Under the pieces are notes generated by a model. That model did no database searches and had not been told where the DNA came from. It saw nothing but the letters and a program-made list of their open reading frames with translations. 8,363 bases of DNA, taken from Treponema sp. GTDB lineage: Bacteria > Spirochaetota > Spirochaetia > Treponematales > Treponemataceae. The stretch lies in contig JAILNT010000159.1 in the NCBI GenBank assembly GCA_024691265.1, positions 1-8,363 of the forward strand. Reading direction: 5' to 3'. The first letter of the stretch is position 1, and every line of letters begins with the position of its first letter. The translations under genes were made by a program, and so were the position numbers. Shown one piece after another: positions 1-6,669 of the stretch.

Positions 1-18
1 TTCAAAATTAAATTTCAT
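1..18 (-). CDS. dnaN: DNA polymerase III beta sliding clamp, N-terminal fragment (window edge)
   Basis: Only the first six codons are inside the window, reading MKFNFE on the minus strand. The ATG is preceded by AAGGAG (positions 26-31) with a 7 nt spacer, an optimal Shine-Dalgarno placement. A second ATG four bases upstream is in another frame and stops after four codons, so the downstream ATG is the start. DnaN proteins commonly begin MKF or MKI followed by a short beta strand, and dnaN is the usual gene after dnaA in the same direction; here dnaA lies just upstream across the origin. The product would be the ring-shaped processivity clamp of the replicative polymerase. The identity is inferred from six residues plus context, so it is probable rather than proven. 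Confidence 0.72.
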
Positions 19-107
19 TCATAATCTCCTTTGGAATTTTTATTTCCATTTCTTTCTCAGTTGGTTGTGGTTGTTTATGTTCTTTTAAAACATAAATTTA
101 TAAATTT

Positions 108-146
108 TAGTAAAAGTAGTAATAAGGGGTGTGAATTTCTGGAAAA
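108..146 (-). other. Origin unwinding module: two degenerate DnaA boxes, CCCC and six DnaA-trios
   Basis: On the minus strand TTTTCCAGA (146-138) and AAATTCACA (138-130) are degenerate DnaA boxes sharing one base. They are followed at once by CCCC (129-126). The complementary strand then carries TAG TAA AAG TAG TAA TAA (108-125), six consecutive triplets fitting the DnaA-trio rule 5'-[T/A]A[G/A]-3'. The order box, GC cluster, trios, AT-rich DNA toward dnaN is that of the basal unwinding system described for B. subtilis, in which DnaA spreads from the boxes onto single-stranded trios to open the duplex. The match is by motif and order only. Confidence 0.8.
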
Positions 147-180
147 GTATTTTATTTTATTGTTTTGTAGAAATTTATAA

Positions 181-189
181 TGTGCATAA
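181..189 (-). promoter_or_regulatory. DnaA box TTATGCACA
   Basis: TGTGCATAA on the plus strand is TTATGCACA on the minus strand, an exact fit to the TTATNCACA consensus. It lies between the iteron block and the unwinding module and has the same orientation as the boxes on either side. Confidence 0.7.
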
Positions 190-211
190 CAATGGTTTTT
201 GAATTCACCAT

Positions 212-247
212 TTTTCCACTTTTCCACAAATTTTCCATTTTTCCACT
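212..247 (+). repeat. TTTTCCAC iterons in oriC (four copies)
   Basis: Four near-identical 9-mers start at 212 (TTTTCCACT), 220 (TTTTCCACA), 231 (TTTTCCATT) and 239 (TTTTCCACT). Spacings are 8, 11 and 8 bp, so the block looks like a duplicated 19 bp unit. TTTTCCACA is one base from the E. coli-type DnaA box and equals the form used in cyanobacteria. These copies face opposite to the minus-strand boxes on both sides. Their likely role is cooperative, lower-affinity DnaA binding. Confidence 0.7.
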
Positions 248-343
248 TTTTATACATAGTATATTTAACACCTTATTAACGTTTTTCCCACACCTCCTAT
301 TTTATATTCACAGACACCGATTTTACGCAGTTTAACGAATAAA

Positions 344-363
344 TGTTGATAATCTGTGGATAA
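344..363 (-). promoter_or_regulatory. Tandem DnaA boxes TTATCCACA and TTATCAACA
   Basis: On the minus strand TTATCCACA (363-355) is a perfect DnaA box, and TTATCAACA (352-344) follows after 2 bp with one mismatch. Both have the same orientation and repeat with an 11 bp period, about one helical turn. The pair sits only 8 bp beyond the dnaA stop codon and is the highest-affinity candidate site in the origin. Confidence 0.88.
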
Positions 364-371
364 AATGTTAA

Positions 372-2027
372 TTAGATTTTATGACTTTTATAGTCTTTTA
401 TATTTCTTATAAGTAATGCTATTAGGGAATTTAAATTTGAGTCTGTTTGTATTGCAGATTCTATTTTTTCGTATGAATGCATGGCTGTTGTATGGTCTCT
501 TCCTCCAAATTCATTTCCTAAATCGTGCCATGAGTATTCTGTAAGCTGTCTTGCTATATATAATGCAATTTGTCTAGGAATGACAACCTTTCTGTCTCTT
601 TTTTTACCTTTTATATCAGATAGAGAAATATTATAATGATCTGCTACAACTTTTTGTATAACATCTATTGTAATTGTTCCTGATTGAGGAGAACTGAATA
701 AATCTCTTAATTGTTGTTGTGCAATTTCAATTGTTAATTCTGTTCCTAATAAATCAGCATATGCTACAAGTTTTTTTAGAGAAGCTTCAAGGTCTCTTAC
801 GTTTGTTTGAACATTTTTAGCAACAAAATCTATAACTTCATCTGGTATTTTTTTATTCAGAGAAAGAGATTTTTGTTTTTGTATAAGAATTGCTCTTCTT
901 GTTTCATAGTTTGGCATTTGTATATCAACATTAATACCAAGAGAGAATCTTGATTTCAAGCGGTCTGTAATATTTTTAAGTTCTGATATAGGTCTATCAC
1001 AAGTAAATACAAGCTGAGCATTATTATCATACAAAGCATTGAATGTATGAAATAATTCCTCTTGAGTTCCCTCTTTATCCTGTAAGAAGTGAATATCATC
1101 TATAAGGAGTACATCTAAGCCTCTATATTTATTTTTGAATTTAGAGGTTGCTTTTTCATTTAGAGATGCAATAAATTCATTTGTAAATTTTTCAGCAGAA
1201 ACACAACATATTTTTGCTTCATCACCCTGCTGCTGATATATATAATTTCCAATAGATTGCATAAGATGTGTTTTTCCAAGACCTACACCACCGTATATCA
1301 ATATTGGATTGAGTTTTTCTCCTCCTGGGTTTTTTGCAGCTTCAAGACATACTTTATATGCAAGGCTACTGTTATCACCAGGAACGAATTTTTCAAATGT
1401 ATAGTCTTCCCTTAATTGAGGGTGCTTTTTGAAAGGGTGAGAAGTAGTTGTAATAATGTTTACATTTTTGTCATTAATTTGTGAATCAGCTTCTTTTTCT
1501 GTATCTGATTCTTTTTCAATTCCAAGATTAAAATCATTAGAATCACTAGGAAAATCTTTTTCATAATTTCCTAATTGAACTATGGTTTGAGCTTTTGGAA
1601 TGTCATAATTCTGAAGATTGTTCCTTTCTTCAGAAATTTGTTTTTCAACTACAGCTGATTCAGAAGATGAGTTTTGATTTGCAATCTGACTATTCTGATT
1701 TAAATTGCCGTTAGGGGTAGTAGCTGCATTTGGAATACTTGTGGTTTTTGAAGGTTGGCTTTCACTTTGCTGGCTTTGAATCTTAATGTTATCAAGGCCT
1801 GTGATTTCGCATATTTTTTTAGCGACAATATCTACATAACCTCTGCTTACCATAAGATCCCACATGAACTTAGATGCTACGGCAACGGTAATAGTAGTGA
1901 ACGTATCTTCAACATATTCCATTTTGAACCAGAGGTTGAATTCATCTTCCTGACCTTTAGATTTAAAATCTTCATGAATCTGGTTGATTGCTTCTTGCCA
2001 GATTTCTCTATAATTGTGTTCACTCAT
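372..2027 (-). CDS. dnaA: Chromosomal replication initiator protein DnaA
   Basis: The 551-residue product is a full DnaA. Domain I (about 1-82) is the N-terminal interaction domain. A long, Q/N/S/E-rich, low-complexity domain II spans about 84-207. The AAA+ domain III (about 208-440) has Walker A GGVGLGKT at 246-253, Walker B VLLIDD at 306-311, sensor 1 near TCDRP at 342-346, the box VII arginines in DRLKSRF at 355-361, and sensor 2 Arg411. Domain IV ends in the DnaA signature GGRDHTTAMHS at 508-518, which contacts the box. DnaA binds ATP, oligomerises on oriC and opens it. At 551 residues it is longer than the usual 440-470, and nearly all the excess is in domain II. The start is supported by a normal domain I beginning near residue 5, but no well-placed Shine-Dalgarno is visible: AAAGGCGAG ends 13 nt before the ATG. 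The gene diverges from gyrB and points at the origin and dnaN. Confidence 0.98.
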   Translation of the reverse strand: MSEHNYREIWQEAINQIHEDFKSKGQEDEFNLWFKMEYVEDTFTTITVAVASKFMWDLMVSRGYVDIVAKKICEITGLDNIKIQSQQSESQPSKTTSIPNAATTPNGNLNQNSQIANQNSSSESAVVEKQISEERNNLQNYDIPKAQTIVQLGNYEKDFPSDSNDFNLGIEKESDTEKEADSQINDKNVNIITTTSHPFKKHPQLREDYTFEKFVPGDNSSLAYKVCLEAAKNPGGEKLNPILIYGGVGLGKTHLMQSIGNYIYQQQGDEAKICCVSAEKFTNEFIASLNEKATSKFKNKYRGLDVLLIDDIHFLQDKEGTQEELFHTFNALYDNNAQLVFTCDRPISELKNITDRLKSRFSLGINVDIQMPNYETRRAILIQKQKSLSLNKKIPDEVIDFVAKNVQTNVRDLEASLKKLVAYADLLGTELTIEIAQQQLRDLFSSPQSGTITIDVIQKVVADHYNISLSDIKGKKRDRKVVIPRQIALYIARQLTEYSWHDLGNEFGGRDHTTAMHSYEKIESAIQTDSNLNSLIALLIRNIKDYKSHKI

Positions 2028-2034
2028 AGCGGTT

Positions 2035-2064
2035 ATTATAGCTCGCCTTTACTTTTTTCTGCAA
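2035..2064 (-). promoter_or_regulatory. Probable dnaA promoter, proximal, leaderless geometry
   Basis: On the minus strand TTGCAG (2064-2059) and TATAAT (2040-2035) are separated by 18 bp. The perfect -10 hexamer lies only 7 nt before the dnaA ATG, so transcription would begin at or within a base or two of the start codon. The hexamers are read directly; use as a promoter is inferred. Confidence 0.6.
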
Positions 2065-2076
2065 TACAAGTATAAT
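2048..2076 (+). promoter_or_regulatory. Probable gyrB-gyrA operon promoter
   Basis: TTTACT (2048-2053) and a perfect TATAAT (2071-2076) are spaced by exactly 17 bp and face gyrB. This would give a leader of about 75 nt. Its -35 lies inside the spacer of the opposing dnaA promoter, so RNA polymerase could probably occupy only one of the two at a time. Confidence 0.65.
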
Positions 2077-2096
2077 TTCTTTTACGTGTTCTTTCT

Positions 2097-2102
2097 ATTA
2101 TA
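2097..2102 (-). promoter_or_regulatory. Possible second, distal dnaA -10 element
   Basis: A perfect TATAAT lies on the minus strand about 70 nt before the dnaA start. The hexamer 17 bp upstream of it (TCTTTA) is a poor -35. If used, it would give a dnaA leader of roughly 60 nt carrying the distant AAAGGCGAG. Weakly supported. Confidence 0.3.
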
Positions 2103-2157
2103 GCGCAATTATTTAATGCTAAAGAGACTACGAATTATCATTCAAGGAATCATCTAA

Positions 2158-4074
2158 ATGGCAGCTACTTATTCTGCGGGAAACATTCAGGTTTTAAAAG
2201 GACTGGAAGCAGTTCGAAAGCGCCCTGGAATGTACATTGGTTCTACAGGTCCGATGGGTTTACATCACCTGGTATACGAAGTTGTTGATAACAGCATAGA
2301 TGAAGCCATGGCTGGTTTTTGTGATACTGTTACTATAGTTCTTGAAAAAGACGATATTTGCCGTGTAGAGGATAACGGAAGAGGAATTCCTGTTGACATT
2401 CATCCTACTGAACATATAAGCGCTCTTGAGCTTGTTTTAACTCGTCTTCATGCTGGTGGAAAATTCGACAAAGGAAGCTATAAGGTTTCTGGTGGTCTTC
2501 ATGGTGTTGGTGTAAGCTGTGTAAATGCTTTATCAACATGGATGGAAGCTTTTGTAGATAAAGATGGAAAAAGATATTACCAGAAGTATGAAGTTGGTCA
2601 ACCTCTTTCTGCGGTAAAAGAACTTGGTCCTACGGATAGACGTGGAACAATAATCAGATGGCATGCAGATCCTTCTATTTTTACAGAAACAACTCATTAT
2701 GACTATGATGTTCTTTCTATTCGTTTTAGAGAACTTGCTTTTTTAAACCAGGGAATTACTATTGTATTCCGTGACGAAAGAGAAGAAGAAGTTAAAGAAA
2801 CTGTATTCAAATTCGAAGGCGGAATAAAGCATTTTGTTTCGTATTTAAATGACGGAAAAGCTGTTGTACCTTCTGAGCCTATTTATATAAATGGTGCAGA
2901 AAACGATATTGTTACAGAAGTTGCACTTCAGTATAACGATGGCTATAACGAAAATATTTCGTCTTATGTAAATGATATAAATACACATGAAGGCGGTATG
3001 CATTTAGAGGGATTTAAAACTGCCCTTAACATCGTTCTTAATAAATTTCTGGAAAAATATCCTAAAATACAGAAAAAGCTTGATAAAGACGAAAGATTGC
3101 TTGGTGATGATGTCCGTTCTGGACTTACTGCCGTATTGTCTATAAAAGTTCCTGAACCTCAATTTGAAGGACAGACAAAAACAAAGCTTGGTAATTATGA
3201 AGTTCGTGGTATTGTAGAAAATCTTGTTAAAGAAAAGCTTACAATATTTTTAGAACAGAACCCTGACATAGCTGAATCTATACTTGATAAAGCTGTAAGT
3301 GAAGCTGCTGCTCGTATTGCTGCAAGAAAAGCTAAAGATGCAACAAGAAGAAAGAGCGGTCTTGATAGCTTTGGACTTCCAGGAAAGCTTAGTGATTGTT
3401 CTTCAAAAGACCCTTCTAAATGTGAAGTTTATATAGTAGAGGGTGATTCTGCGGGTGGTTCTGCAAAAAAAGGTAGAGACAGTACAACACAAGCTATACT
3501 TCCTCTTTGGGGAAAAATGCTTAACGTTGAAAAAAGTCGCATAGATAAGGTTATTTCAAATGAAAAGCTTCAGCCTGTAATTGCTTCTCTTGGAACAGGA
3601 ATTGGTGCTGATTTTGATATATCTAAACTTCGCTATCATAAAATCATAATTATGGCTGATGCTGATGTTGATGGTTCTCATATCAGAACTCTTTTATTAA
3701 CATTCTTTTTCCGCTATATGCCTCAGCTTATTGAACAGGGATATGTATATCTTGCTATGCCACCATTATTCAAGATTTCTTATAACAAGAAAGAATGGTA
3801 TGTATATGATGATGGTGAAAAAGATGAAGTTATAAAGCAGATTGGAGTTGATTCTTCTAAATTGAAGGTTCAGCGTTACAAAGGTTTGGGTGAAATGGAC
3901 GGAACTCAACTTTGGGAAACTACAATGGATCCTTCTCGCCGTAAGATGATGAGAGTTACAATTCCTGATGCTATAGCTGCTGATAGAATATTCAGCACTT
4001 GTATGGGTGAGGAAGTAGAACCTCGCCGTAAATTCATCGAAGAGAATGCAGTATATGCAAATCTTGATGTCTAA
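2158..4074 (+). CDS. gyrB: DNA gyrase subunit B
   Basis: The 638-residue product is the ATPase/TOPRIM subunit of the A2B2 gyrase that introduces negative supercoils ahead of forks. The GHKL ATPase domain shows Glu41 and Asn45 in EVVDNSIDEA, DNGRGIP at 72-78, the lid GGLHGVGV at 112-119 and the transducer loop QTKTK at 339-343 (Lys341). The TOPRIM domain has EGDSAGGSAKKGR from Glu428 and the metal-binding DADVD at 501-505. The C-terminal RYKGLGEMD motif is present. The length is that of GyrB without the roughly 170-residue insert of proteobacterial enzymes. AAGGA (2144-2148), 9 nt before the ATG, supports the start. Two drug-contact positions differ from E. coli: Trp451 aligns with Lys447, and Lys135 with Arg136. 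gyrA follows after 35 bp, so the two form an operon. Confidence 0.98.
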   Translation: MAATYSAGNIQVLKGLEAVRKRPGMYIGSTGPMGLHHLVYEVVDNSIDEAMAGFCDTVTIVLEKDDICRVEDNGRGIPVDIHPTEHISALELVLTRLHAGGKFDKGSYKVSGGLHGVGVSCVNALSTWMEAFVDKDGKRYYQKYEVGQPLSAVKELGPTDRRGTIIRWHADPSIFTETTHYDYDVLSIRFRELAFLNQGITIVFRDEREEEVKETVFKFEGGIKHFVSYLNDGKAVVPSEPIYINGAENDIVTEVALQYNDGYNENISSYVNDINTHEGGMHLEGFKTALNIVLNKFLEKYPKIQKKLDKDERLLGDDVRSGLTAVLSIKVPEPQFEGQTKTKLGNYEVRGIVENLVKEKLTIFLEQNPDIAESILDKAVSEAAARIAARKAKDATRRKSGLDSFGLPGKLSDCSSKDPSKCEVYIVEGDSAGGSAKKGRDSTTQAILPLWGKMLNVEKSRIDKVISNEKLQPVIASLGTGIGADFDISKLRYHKIIIMADADVDGSHIRTLLLTFFFRYMPQLIEQGYVYLAMPPLFKISYNKKEWYVYDDGEKDEVIKQIGVDSSKLKVQRYKGLGEMDGTQLWETTMDPSRRKMMRVTIPDAIAADRIFSTCMGEEVEPRRKFIEENAVYANLDV

Positions 4075-4109
4075 TTTCAAGATGTTTGATTTTATGGAGT
4101 TAATTACCA

Positions 4110-6575
4110 ATGGAAAATGAAATAAAAACACCCGAAGGTGGAACTCTCATATCAATGCCTATTGACCAGGAGGTTAAGAAGGCTTATATAGACTATTCCA
4201 TGTCGGTTATTGTTAGCCGTGCTTTGCCAGATGTACGTGATGGACTCAAACCTGTACATAGAAGAATCTTGTATTCTATGGAAGAACAGGGAATGCGTTT
4301 TAACGGAGCTACAAGGAAATGTGCTAAAGTTGTCGGTGATGTTTTGGGAAAATATCACCCTCATGGAGATGCATCTGTTTATGATGCTCTTGTTCGCTTA
4401 GGACAAGATTTCTCTCTTCGTTATCCTGTAATTACTCCACAGGGAAACTTTGGTACTATTGCTGGGGACCCTCCTGCAGCTTATCGTTATACAGAATCTA
4501 AGATGTCTCGCCTTGCAGAAGAAATGGTTGCTGATATTGGTAAAGATACTGTAGATTTTATACCAAACTTTGATGAAACTGCAAAAGAGCCTACTGTTTT
4601 ACCTGCAAAATTCCCATTCCTTTTAGCAAATGGTTCAAATGGTATTGCCGTTGGTATGGCTACAAATATGCCTCCTCATAATTTGAAGGAGATTGCTTCT
4701 GCTGTATCGGCTTATATTGACAATCCTGAAATAACAATCGATGAGCTTATTACTCACATAAAAGGACCTGATTTTCCTACAGGCGGTATAATATTTGGTA
4801 AAGCCGGTATTGTTCAGGCTTATAAAACAGGTCGTGGTAAAATAACTGTACGGGGCCGCTTTAATATTGAAGAAAAAGAAAATGGTTCTACTGCTATTGT
4901 ATTTACTGAAGTTCCATACCAGGTAAACACAGGTGACCTTTGTAAAAAGCTTGGAGAACTCGCTCGTGATAAGGTTATAGATGGTATTAGTGCTATTAAT
5001 GACGAAACATCTGACCGTATCGGTATGCGTATTGTTATTAAGTTAAAGAGAGGAGCTATTCCAAAGATAGTTCTTAATCATATTTTTGCAAAAACTGCAT
5101 TACAATCGACTTTCAGTGTAATAAATCTTGCTTTAGTAAAGGGCAGACCTGTTGTCCTTACTTTAAAACAGCTTATTCAGCATTTTGTAGAGCATAGAGA
5201 TGAAGTTGTAACTCGCCGTACAAAATTTGATTTAAAGAAAGCTCAGGAAAGAGCTCATATATTGGAAGCTCTTATAACAGCCCTTCAAAATATTGATGAA
5301 GTTATAAAAATCATTAGAGGAAGTCGTGATACAGATGCTGCGAAAGCCGCTCTTATGGTAAGATTTTCTTTTGATGATGTTCAAACTCAGGCTATTGTTG
5401 ATATGCCATTGAGAAGATTGACTCATCTTGATGTTGATAACATCAAAAATGAAATGGCAGAACTTCAGGCTGTAATAAATCATCTCCAGGATTTACTTGC
5501 TCATCATGAAAAAATACTTGCTTTGATAAAAGATGAAACAAATGAGCTTGCTGAAAAATATGGTGATGACCGTAGAACAGATATTGTTGCTGGAGAAATT
5601 GAAAATGTAAACATTGAGGACATGATAAAAGAAGAAGATGATGTAATTGTTATGTCTAAGATGGGATATATTAAACGTATGCCTGTAACAACTTATAGAG
5701 CACAGAGTCGTGGAGGAAAGGGAAAGTCTGGAACTAAACTGATTGATGAAGATTATGTAAATCAGTTATTTGTTGCTTCTACTCATGCTCATATTCTTTT
5801 TGTTACAAACTTCGGAAGAGCATATTGGATAAAAGTTCATGAAATTTCAGAAGTAAGCCGTAATAGTCGCGGTAGCCATATAAAGAGTTTCTTACAGCTT
5901 TCAGATGGGGAAGAAATATCTTCTGTAACTCCTTTTAAAGAATTTGATGATAGTCACTATCTCTTTATGATAACAGTAAATGGAGTTGTTAAGAGAATGT
6001 CATTGAATGAATTTAGGAATGCAAAATATCGTGGAGTCAATGCAATCGTATTTGACGAAGGTGATAAATTAGCATCTACAATCCTAACAGACGGTAGTAG
6101 TGATATTCTTGTTGTTACAAAGAATGGTCTTGCTCTTCGTTATAATGAAAGTGTTGTTCGTGTTATGGGTAGGGCTGCTCATGGTGTTAAGGGTATAAAT
6201 CTTCGTGATGGTGACTCTGTTGCAGCTGCAATACGCCGTGAAGATAATTCAACAGGATTAGTTATTTCTGAAAAAGGTTACGGAAAGCGTATTAATTTTG
6301 AAGATTTTTCTATCCACGGAAGAACTTCTGGTGGTCAAAAGATTTTTGGCAATATAGAAGGTAAGGGTAGAATAGCAGGTGCTCTTTCTGTAAGTGATGA
6401 AGATACTATTTTGTGTGTAACAAATAAAGGTCAGATTATTAGAACTCCTGTTGCAGGAATTTCAAGTCAAAGTCGTACTGCTTCAGGCGTAACTATATTC
6501 AAATTTGATGACGATGATTTTGTTATCTCTTTGGATAGAGCAACTAATGAAGAAGCTGATGATTTAACTGAGTAA
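4110..6575 (+). CDS. gyrA: DNA gyrase subunit A
   Basis: The 821-residue product is the DNA cleavage and rejoining subunit of gyrase. The winged-helix domain has HPHGD at 83-87 and the catalytic Tyr127 preceded by Arg126 in AYRYTE. The tower and coiled-coil region follows to about residue 500. The C-terminal beta-pinwheel (about 505-795) that wraps DNA begins near a GyrA-box, QSRGGKG at 532-538, which differs from the canonical QRRGGKG at its second residue and supports gyrase rather than topoisomerase IV. The tail after about 795 is acidic. TGGAG (4095-4099) lies 10 nt before the ATG. In the quinolone region Ala88 occupies the place of E. coli Ser83, followed by Ser89, while Asp92 (E. coli Asp87) is kept. 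Co-transcription with gyrB is likely, ending at the hairpin 36 bp past the stop. Confidence 0.98.
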   Translation: MENEIKTPEGGTLISMPIDQEVKKAYIDYSMSVIVSRALPDVRDGLKPVHRRILYSMEEQGMRFNGATRKCAKVVGDVLGKYHPHGDASVYDALVRLGQDFSLRYPVITPQGNFGTIAGDPPAAYRYTESKMSRLAEEMVADIGKDTVDFIPNFDETAKEPTVLPAKFPFLLANGSNGIAVGMATNMPPHNLKEIASAVSAYIDNPEITIDELITHIKGPDFPTGGIIFGKAGIVQAYKTGRGKITVRGRFNIEEKENGSTAIVFTEVPYQVNTGDLCKKLGELARDKVIDGISAINDETSDRIGMRIVIKLKRGAIPKIVLNHIFAKTALQSTFSVINLALVKGRPVVLTLKQLIQHFVEHRDEVVTRRTKFDLKKAQERAHILEALITALQNIDEVIKIIRGSRDTDAAKAALMVRFSFDDVQTQAIVDMPLRRLTHLDVDNIKNEMAELQAVINHLQDLLAHHEKILALIKDETNELAEKYGDDRRTDIVAGEIENVNIEDMIKEEDDVIVMSKMGYIKRMPVTTYRAQSRGGKGKSGTKLIDEDYVNQLFVASTHAHILFVTNFGRAYWIKVHEISEVSRNSRGSHIKSFLQLSDGEEISSVTPFKEFDDSHYLFMITVNGVVKRMSLNEFRNAKYRGVNAIVFDEGDKLASTILTDGSSDILVVTKNGLALRYNESVVRVMGRAAHGVKGINLRDGDSVAAAIRREDNSTGLVISEKGYGKRINFEDFSIHGRTSGGQKIFGNIEGKGRIAGALSVSDEDTILCVTNKGQIIRTPVAGISSQSRTASGVTIFKFDDDDFVISLDRATNEEADDLTE

Positions 6576-6610
6576 AAATTCTTTATTTCTTAGCTTAACA
6601 AGTTAATATG

Positions 6611-6643
6611 AAGCCATCTAATGAAAAATTAGGTGGCTTTTTT
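6611..6643 (+). terminator. Intrinsic terminator of the gyrB-gyrA operon
   Basis: AAGCCATCTAAT (6611-6622) and ATTAGGTGGCTT (6628-6639) pair over 12 bp with one T-G wobble around the loop GAAAA. A run of six T (6638-6643) follows. The minus-strand transcript has no U-run after the stem, so this terminates rightward transcription from gyrA only. Confidence 0.9.
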
Positions 6644-6669
6644 ATTTATATTCAACTTTTAAACAGTAG

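Larger units (their letters stand above)
19..371. other. oriC: Chromosomal replication origin (oriC) in the dnaA-dnaN gap
   Basis: This 353 bp non-coding gap between dnaN and dnaA holds every part expected of a bacterial origin of the Bacillus-like layout. Reading from dnaA to dnaN (minus strand) there is a tandem pair of DnaA boxes, an iteron block, a TTATGCACA box, two degenerate boxes, CCCC, six DnaA-trios and an AT-rich stretch (positions 81-107, 25 of 27 bases A or T). The listed boxes on the minus strand all point toward the trios. No intrinsic terminator follows dnaA, so dnaA transcripts may run through the origin into dnaN. The motifs are read directly; the function is inferred from the known organisation of B. 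subtilis oriC. Confidence 0.88.

Noticed and set aside
75..257. A 60-codon minus-strand reading frame with a repeated WKNG motif, between dnaA and dnaN
   Set aside because: The repeat is only the translation of the TTTTCCAC iterons. No well-spaced ribosome-binding site precedes its ATG, and it overlaps the box and trio sequences of the origin.
1755..2075. A 106-codon plus-strand frame overlapping dnaA
   Set aside because: It lies antisense to the conserved domain I of dnaA and reads over the start and both promoters. It has no recognisable product.
2028..2157. The dnaA-gyrB gap as the replication origin, because gene directions diverge there
   Set aside because: I find no DnaA box, iteron or trio in it. 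All such motifs are in 19-371, and this gap is explained by promoters.
6594..6606. Small palindrome TTAAC-AA-GTTAA just after gyrA
   Set aside because: It is short, made of common bases in AT-rich DNA, and lies immediately before the real terminator. No motif family is recognised.
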